From: Lewinellaceae bacterium | GTDB taxonomy: Bacteria; Bacteroidota; Bacteroidia; Chitinophagales; Saprospiraceae | Length of the DNA stretch: 40,777 bases | Direction of reading: 5' to 3' | Assembly: GCA_016711435.1 (NCBI GenBank) | Contig: JADJSY010000093.1 | Coordinates: 1 to 40,777 of the forward strand | Shown here: positions 35,350-40,777 of the stretch, piece by piece | Layout of the letters: each line of letters starts with the position of its first letter | How positions within the stretch are numbered: position 1 is the stretch's first letter | Program-made: the position numbers and the translations under genes | The notes under the pieces: model-generated | Databases searched by the model: none | What the model was told of the DNA's origin: nothing | The model's input: only the letters and a program-made list of their open reading frames with translations

Positions 35350-35417
35350 CAAAGGTGGCGCGTGCGGGCGGCGGGGAAATAAAGATGACTGAAGTGCGGG
35401 ATTGGGGGAGTGGAGTG
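35350..35417 (-). promoter_or_regulatory. Promoter and candidate LytTR operator of the second TonB receptor
   Basis: Minus strand, 5' to 3': CACTCCACTC (35417-35408), 11 bases, CACTTCAGTC (35396-35387), then ATCTTTATTTCC and CACCTTTG (35357-35350) as a weaker -7 box. Architecture and distances match the TPR gene site, with a 21-bp period and 30-32 bases between inner repeat and -7 box. Confidence 0.65.
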
Positions 35418-35558
35418 TTGATTTGAGGAAGCGCTTCTGGGGGTGAGGTAATGCCAGGGCTGGAACTGCGACTGGGGGAGATTATTTGACCCTGCTTGTG
35501 GCGAGACTTTTTTACATTTGTCCTGTCTAAGAATTACATACTTAACCACCCTTCTATC

Positions 35559-35953
35559 ATGTCCGTTCAATACGATCAGGTCAAACAAAAGGCGGCAGAT
35601 TTGTCCGCCGCACCCTTTGGATCCTTTTGGCTGTGGGTTTACTCACTTTTATCGGCTATTTTTTGTATCGCACCTACACGATCAGCGAAGGTACCCGTAC
35701 GGGGATGCTGTTTAAAATTTCTAAAAAAGGCGTGGTATTCAAAACATACGAAGGACAATTGCACCTGGGCGGGAGCACTATTCTGACGACCCAAAGCACC
35801 TGGGATTTCTCTGTAAAAGATGGGGCGGTGTACCAGCAAATGCAGCGATTTGAAGGCAAAAACGTCAAACTGCACTATAGGGAACTGGTAGATGCATTCC
35901 CCTGGCAAGGCGACACCGATTATATCGTGTATATGGTGGAGACGCTGGAGTAG
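35559..35953 (+). pseudogene. Small membrane-anchored protein (family often misnamed 6-phosphogluconate dehydrogenase), one frame break
   Basis: About 131 residues after repair. MSVQYDQVKQKAADLSAA is followed, after a one-base shift near 35606-35612, by TLWILLAVGLLTFIGYFLY, a single membrane helix. A conserved outer part follows: YTISEGTRTGMLFKISKKG, VVFKTYEGQLHLGG, FSVKDGAVYQQMQRFEGKNV and LHYRELVDAFPWQGDTDYIV. This family is common in Bacteroidota and often carries an erroneous 6-phosphogluconate dehydrogenase label; no dehydrogenase motif is present. Its function is unknown. It starts divergently from the TonB receptor. Confidence 0.75.
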
Positions 35954-36013
35954 GGATCGGGGTAGCCAATATCCGTTGCTTGCCGAGGGTAAAAACCTGC
36001 CCAAGGGATGTCC

Positions 36014-36368
36014 TTAGTCCAAGCGATCCATGACTGCCTGAAACTTATCTTTGAGGAGCATCAAATCATGAGGTTTGCAACACAGCCCAAACTAAACCAA
36101 TCGTTACTCCGAAGTACTGGTGAATAACCACGTCCCTCATACCGGCAATCTCTTTCCAGGGTATGCTCGGATGCTTGTCTCTTGTTTTCTTTGAGATGTT
36201 TTTGACTGCTTCTCCAATAATCTCAATACGTCGAATTACAGCATCCTGCTTTTCGGAGTTGTCTTCAAACTCTTTTTCGCTTGAATTCTGGATATACCTT
36301 TCTATCATCTCAATACATTCAATAATATCTCCGAGGAATACTGAATCGTCTCTATCTTTTTTAGCCAT
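36014..36368 (-). pseudogene. hepT: HepT-like RNase toxin, one frame break near the end
   Basis: About 117 residues after repair. All-helical HEPN domain with the motif R78-DVVI-H83-Q-Y85 (RX4HXY) that forms the RNase site and carries the tyrosine modified by the antitoxin. The frame stops after WAVLQTS at 36066, but a one-base correction gives DLMLLKDKFQAVMDRLD with stop at 36014, a normal HepT end. It overlaps the MntA antitoxin by eight bases (MntA TAA at 36361-36363, HepT ATG at 36366-36368). Expected action: tRNA or mRNA cleavage when not modified. Confidence 0.85.
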
Positions 36369-36638
36369 ATATTCTGATTTCTTCTAAAAGGATACGTTGA
36401 CGAAGTCTCGGCTTAATCGCCTCATACTCAACAAGACCGCTCGCTACAAGACGCCTAATTCATATTTAATACCTACGAATTCCAACAGGCTTATCTGCTG
36501 CCCGAATTCTACCAGCAAATCGATATCACTGCCTTTCCTGGCCCGGCCGGTAGCCGTCGAACCGAAAACACCTGCACGCGTGATGTTGTGCTTTTGCAGG
36601 GCGGGTATGATTTTATTTTTTATTTCTTCGATTTGCAT
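36361..36638 (-). pseudogene. mntA: MntA-like nucleotidyltransferase antitoxin, one frame break
   Basis: About 93 residues after repair. Minimal nucleotidyltransferase fold with GVFGSTATGRARKGSDIDLL (G26-S27 and D38/D40, the GSX10DXD motif) followed by FGQQISLLEFVGIKYEL. Without repair it stops at 36444; one missing C near 36453 gives LGRLVASGLVEYEAIKPRLR and QRILLEEIRIYG up to the TAA overlapping hepT. Antitoxins of this class modify the RX4HXY tyrosine of HepT with AMP. Order and overlap fit the standard operon. Confidence 0.85.
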
Positions 36639-36752
36639 GGAGTGGATTGTCTGCCCAAGTGATCGTTTACGCAGCTAAGATAACGAGTTTGGAGTTGTTT
36701 TGGTTGTTAGGCTGTCGTTCTGCTATAAGAAGTGCACAGCAGGTTCAGAAGA

Positions 36753-37460
36753 TTATTCAAACTCACAAACCAACGGCAAATGATCGCTTATTTTTAACCA
36801 CGTTTCCACCTTGCCAATTTCAAGTTTTGACAAGCGACTTGAGAAAATCTCACTGGCAAACATATAATCAATATGATAAGGTCTCGCCTGATTTCTATGT
36901 AAAAAGAATGTAGGTTGGGATTCTTTGCCTTGTTCTTCCTTGAAATAATTGTGATAAAGGCTCTCTATATCAATCTCCTTAAGTTCTTTTACTACATCAG
37001 AGTGATTCCACCACCTATCCCATTCATCCCAAATAGTATTACTATTAAAATCACCTGCAATAATCACATTATCAAACTTCTCTTTATTGACTTGCAAATA
37101 TTTCCATACCTGTCCTATGTAGCCGAAATTGGGGGAGTTGTTTTTTTTATGTGTCCAAATTCGAGTACTTGAATATCGCCATTTATTAAACAGGGCAGGA
37201 AATGTTTAACTGTATGGTCTTTGTATTGGTTGTCCCAATTCAGCAACTCGATTTTCAAGTTGCTATTTACAAATATCCTATGCCTTTATGCTTGTTTTCC
37301 ATGTCCATAAATAGTTCTCTGCCCAAGGCATTAAATGCTTTGTCTTGAATCCTGACCGGGTCTTCACATTCCTGAATGACATAAATATCGGCATTCAGGT
37401 CTGAAAGATGTTCAAACTTTTCCGTAGGGCTCCATTACAATTCCAGGTTACTACCCTCAT
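36753..37460 (-). pseudogene. Endonuclease/exonuclease/phosphatase-family protein, three frame breaks
   Basis: About 236 residues after repair. Starts MRVVTWNCNGALRKK (metal-site Asn), continues EHLSDLNADIYVIQECEDP (catalytic Glu), then NVIIAGDFNSNTIWDEWDR (Asp/Asn pair) and ends KISDHLPLVCEFE (Asp-His). These are the EEP-superfamily motifs in order. Frames shift at the run 37418-37421, near 37275 and near 37160. It could be a DNA repair or nucleotide-handling nuclease; the family is broad. It lies between the toxin-antitoxin pair and the helicase, so it may belong to an accessory region. Confidence 0.85.
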
Positions 37461-37510
37461 TCTTAATCTGGATTTTGTATTCACATTTTTCGCAAAGTAG
37501 CGTGGCTTGA

Positions 37511-37596
37511 AGTACCGGCTGCTTTATCTGCCGGATGTCGGAAACATTGAGAACAAAACATTTAACCTCCAGCTCCTGCGGCTAAAGCCGCCGGTA
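37511..37596. repeat. Inverted repeat with GTACCGGC ends
   Basis: GTACCGGCTGC at the left and GCCGCCGGTAC at the right are complementary with one mismatch; inside lie GCTTTATCTGCCGGATGTC (shared with 15012) and the hairpin GCGGCT-AA-AGCCGC. It sits between the EEP and helicase gene ends. Confidence 0.8.
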
Positions 37597-37632
37597 CACC
37601 ACTTCGCACTGCCGACTTCGCACTTCGCACTA
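37597..37632 (-). repeat. GTGCGAA trailer words after the helicase gene
   Basis: In helicase sense orientation: GTAGTGCGAAGTGCGAAG, then TCGGCAGTGCGAAGTG. This is the same style as other trailers but contains C, an exception to the C-free rule. Confidence 0.6.
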
Positions 37633-40600
37633 CTCTTTCTGCTGCAACAACCGACTCGCCAGTTTCCGCGCCTCCTGTTTCGGGCTTTTCCACCAGTGCG
37701 CCGACAATACCGGCATAAGCGATGCCTTGTTTCCGGAAATAATGCCCCATTTTTTCTTCCCATTCGTAGCTGGGCAGTTGCGTCGGCGCGAGCACGCCGT
37801 CGAAAGCCAGTACGCTGCTTTGTTCTTCCAGGCCTTTTCCTTCGATGAAGAGCGGTACGCGTACCCCGGCAGCCATGGCCGAACGTTTCATCTGGTTTTG
37901 TTCGAAGTAGGGGCGCAGCGCCAGTTCCACTTCTTCGCCGAACAGTCGGTTCAAAGTAAGAATCCGTGTATTTCAGCAGCGCTTTCATCTTGTTCAGTTG
38001 TTCTTCGGCGGCTTCGCGTTCGCCGCGCTGGATAAAGTCGGCAAAGGTGACTAAGTGCGAGAGAATACAGGTGCCGAGGAAATTTTTATCGGCGGCCAGC
38101 ACCGAGTGCAGCCCTTCCGGGATGGAGTGGGCAATGTAGAATTTCTGTGTGGCGCGGGTGAGCACCACGTGTAACTGGTTGAAACCCAACTGACTGTTCC
38201 AGAAACAGGTGCCGGGTGAGGGTGCCCTGCGCGTCGGTCACGCCGTGCGTGAGGGACAGCAACATGATGTCGACGTGTTGTCCCTGCATTTCGGCGAACT
38301 GGTACACGCCCAGGCCGTTGAGATACAGTTGCTGGATTTTTTCCCAGCCGGCCATTTTGCGCTGGCGTATTTTGAGCAATTGTCCGGCGATCAGGTCGCG
38401 TTGCTCCACCGTGGCGCAGGCGATGCCCACCACCGGGTAGGTATGCGCGGGCGTCGGTTCGATCAGGTTCAGCCAGTCGATGATCTGGCGGGCTTCCGCG
38501 TCGTTGGTACCGCTGGCTTCGTCGTAGCGGCCTTCACATTGGTCACCACCGTCGAGTCGAGGGCGCTGCGGTAAGGAATACGTTTAAAAGGTGTGTCGAA
38601 AGCGATTTTATTAAACCGCACCCAGCCTTCGGGCGTATCCTGGTGGTGGTACTGGAGTTGGTGCGTAATGGCGCCGATACCTTTGCAGAATTCGAGGATA
38701 TCGTCTTCGGCGAAAGGTGTCATGTCCTGTTTCGCGTCGCCGAACACCACGAGGTGTTTCGCCAGGTCGAAGAGGTGGTAACATTCCTGTTTCGGGATAT
38801 TGTGCGCCTCGTCTACCAACACCAGGTCGAACACCATATTGGACATTTGCACCACGTCGAGCGCCACTTCCGGGGTGGTGAGCAGCACGGGCAGCGTTTC
38901 CGTCAGCGCTTCGATGTGGTTGTGGAAGAGGTCTTCCGACTTCAAACCTGCCGACAACTTGCGGTTGTCTTTGCCAAACCAGTTTTTATAAGCCTTTGAG
39001 TGGTTGGACTTTAAGGCTTTCAGCGCTTTGTTTTTGCGATCCTGCCACAGGGTGCTGATCTGTCCCGATAGCAGGCGTTTCAGTTCGCGGCTGTAATCCG
39101 CCACATCGCTGATGGTTTTATCGTCCCATTGCAGTCCGGGGTGGAATTCATTTTGCAGCAAATAGTGCAGGTACCAGCTTTCAAAAGCGGCCTGCCAGTT
39201 TTGCGGTTTGATTTTGCACAGCGCCTGCACGGCTTTTTGCGCGGGCGGCGCCAGTGAGAGCCAGTGTTTTTGCCAGATATAAAAATCGTCGAAATCGCGC
39301 AGGTAAAACTGTGTGTCTTCGAGCCGGGCGATCACGTCTTCCAGGTTCCTGGCGTTTGGGGATCGTCAGCATCTCGTGTTTAAGGGGGTTCTGATAGAGG
39401 CCGACGGCATTGAATTCATCGAGGAAAATATCCAGCGAGTATTCCAGGTCCTTGATTTGTTCCTTAAAATCGAGTTCGGAATGGATACTTTTGGCATTGA
39501 GGCGCCGCACGTCTTCACGCACGATGGCCGGGATACGTTTGCGCCACATCCGCAGCGCGGCGTCGAAATCTTTGGTCAACTCGCTGATTTTCCGAATGTT
39601 GCGGTTGTCCAAAATGCGCGGGAAATCAAATTCAAAATATTTGCGCAGGCTGTAAGTGCGGCGCATTTCTTCAAAAATAACCCCGAGTTGTTCTTTGGCG
39701 GTGACGATCTCTTTGTAGCGGTCGCTGAAAACGCCGTACAATTTTTTCTACATTGAAATGGCTTTTTCAAAATCGGGTCCGAAGCGCGTTACGCCGTCTT
39801 CCAGTCCGTCGCGGATGCGTTTGATAAAGGCGGACAAATCGGAAAATACTGTTCGTAATGATCCAGCAGGCTTTCCGAATAGTCGTTGGTTTTGGAAATA
39901 AAGCGGTGGTGTAGCGCGGTGGCTTTTGCCATGAGCGCGGCCACCTGTTCTTCGGTCCAGGCGCGGCCTTTTGCGTTGGAATATTCGGTAAATACGTTGT
40001 GGTTCAGCCTGTTCAGCGGGTGTTGCAGCGTTGGAAAACGCCGGAACAGCGGTTCCGAAGCATAAATCGCTTCCACGATTTCATCGTATTCTTCTTTTTT
40101 AAAAACAAAATCCTGCGTATTCAACTGACTCAGTGAACTCTTTACCTTCCGTCCGGTTGGCGCGCAAATAGCGTCCGACGGTTTCTGTAAAACCCAGTTC
40201 GCCAAACAAAGGGCTGTGCAATTCCTCCCAGGCCGAATCTAATTTATGCTGTTCGCGGTAGGTTTTATTCAATACCGTTTTGAAAATCTCGGGGTCGTAG
40301 GAGGACTTATTTTTGGCCTCCGCCGACATCCGGAGCATATCAGCCAGCATCAGTTTGTCGCCTTCCAGGTCGCGCAGGACAAACGAGCACTCCCCCCCCC
40401 GAAGTCTTTGGTATTCAGGCTTTTGGCTTCTACCAAATGATGGGCTTGCTGCGAAAGATTGGTGTCATGCAGGGCATCCAGCAGGTGAAAAAGCGGATAA
40501 TTAGGAAGCAATGCATGGTTGGCGCCGCGTTGCACATGCCAGTAATCGGCGTGTTGCTGATCCGGTTCCAGCGATACCTGCCAGATAAAAAGCGGCGCCG

Positions 40601-40777
40601 CTACGTCCTGCCCCCCGATGTGTGCCAGCACAAACGGCTAACCGATACCAAGATTTCTGGTGCCGAATACCTTCTTCGCGGTTGCGTGCCTCAAAAACTA
40701 AAAGGTGGCTCAGCCAGTCCTGGCGGGGTGATTGGCCGGATCGTCGGGTTGAGCGAGTGGTTTCACCAGTTCATGGA
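37630..40777 (-). pseudogene. Large SF1-type helicase/AAA protein, about ten frame breaks, 5' end beyond the window
   Basis: Over 1040 residues in the window, more outside. From N to C: a DUF4011-like start (HELVKPLAQPDDPANHP, PLFIWQVSLEPDQQHADYWH), long helical parts (FTETVGRYLRANRTEGKEF, IYASEPLFRRFPTLQHPLN), Walker B/motif II LVLVDEAHNIPKQE (about 38.81 kb), motif III-like VVFGDAKQDMTPF, AAA_12 part (VVGIACATVEQRDLIAGQLL, LYLNGLGVYQFAEMQGQHVD), motif VI-like HVVLTRATQKFYIA and a C-terminal domain (RLFGEEVELALRPYF, WEEKMGHYFRKQGIAYAGIV) that may be nuclease-like. After the last correction near 37.69 kb it ends KQEARKLASRLLQQKE. No P-loop is visible; a run of nine C at 40392-40400 marks a possible deletion. 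Such helicases are common in defence or repair islands. Confidence 0.8.

Noticed and set aside
35559..35953. 6-phosphogluconate dehydrogenase
   Set aside because: That is a known mislabel for this small membrane family; there is no Rossmann motif and the length is about 130 residues.

Overview
The window looks like a chromosomal segment of a member of the Bacteroidota, probably from a Saprospiria- or Chitinophagia-like lineage (inference). The supporting signs are a secreted protein with a type IX secretion C-terminal signal, two SusC/FhuA-like TonB receptors that start with a carboxypeptidase-like regulatory domain, a LytS/LytTR pair, small outer-membrane beta-barrels, leaders without Shine-Dalgarno sequences, and a promoter of the Bacteroidota TAnnTTTG type. 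No tRNA, rRNA, CRISPR array, integrase or transposase was found.

Layout. 0-1.8 kb: frame-broken AAA ATPase of the archaeal-ATPase/DUF234 type. 1.8-6 kb: secreted T9SS cargo, outer-membrane barrel and small envelope/stress genes (DUF1328 remnant, coiled-coil lipoprotein, YtxH), plus a lone response regulator. 6-14.2 kb: a signalling block with a CHASE3 histidine kinase and its response regulator on the minus strand, then rpoN, an NtrC-type activator, a PAS kinase and a receiver-PAS-kinase on the plus strand, a self-contained sigma-54 module. 14.2-20 kb: msrA, then a TonB receptor with two LVIVD-type lipoproteins and a barrel. 20-32.5 kb: Ca2+-type P-ATPase, acyl-CoA dehydrogenase, GH30 glycosidase, MgtC/DUF4010 membrane protein, LytTR regulator with LytS kinase, TPR protein and NhaA. 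33-36 kb: second TonB receptor and a small membrane protein. 36-40.8 kb: accessory block with an MntA/HepT toxin-antitoxin pair, an endonuclease/exonuclease/phosphatase-family gene and a very large SF1-type helicase.

The most unusual feature is between the genes. Many intergenic gaps carry short degenerate tandem words of 7-10 bp, with a different word at most loci. In sense orientation the words just before start codons are nearly G-free, and the words just after stop codons are nearly C-free. Trailer and leader words at one gap are complementary, so gaps fold into long hairpins around a GC-richer core (best case about 64 bp per arm with a 19-nt loop at 5853-6002). A second family is a composite repeat of about 300 bp built on GGGGCAGCGCCCC palindromes, present in opposite orientation at 24.9-25.2 kb and 32.6-32.9 kb. 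A third signal is a pair of 10-bp direct repeats with a 21-bp period, just upstream of the predicted promoters of the TPR gene and the second TonB receptor. This is a good candidate operator for the nearby LytTR regulator.

About twenty single-base frame breaks, many in A/T homopolymers, interrupt otherwise intact genes at 0.5-0.7, 3.8-4, 10.9, 12.5 and 33.5-40.8 kb, while 14-33 kb is nearly clean. This pattern fits uncorrected long-read consensus errors better than biological decay, so the broken genes are described with their reconstructed products.
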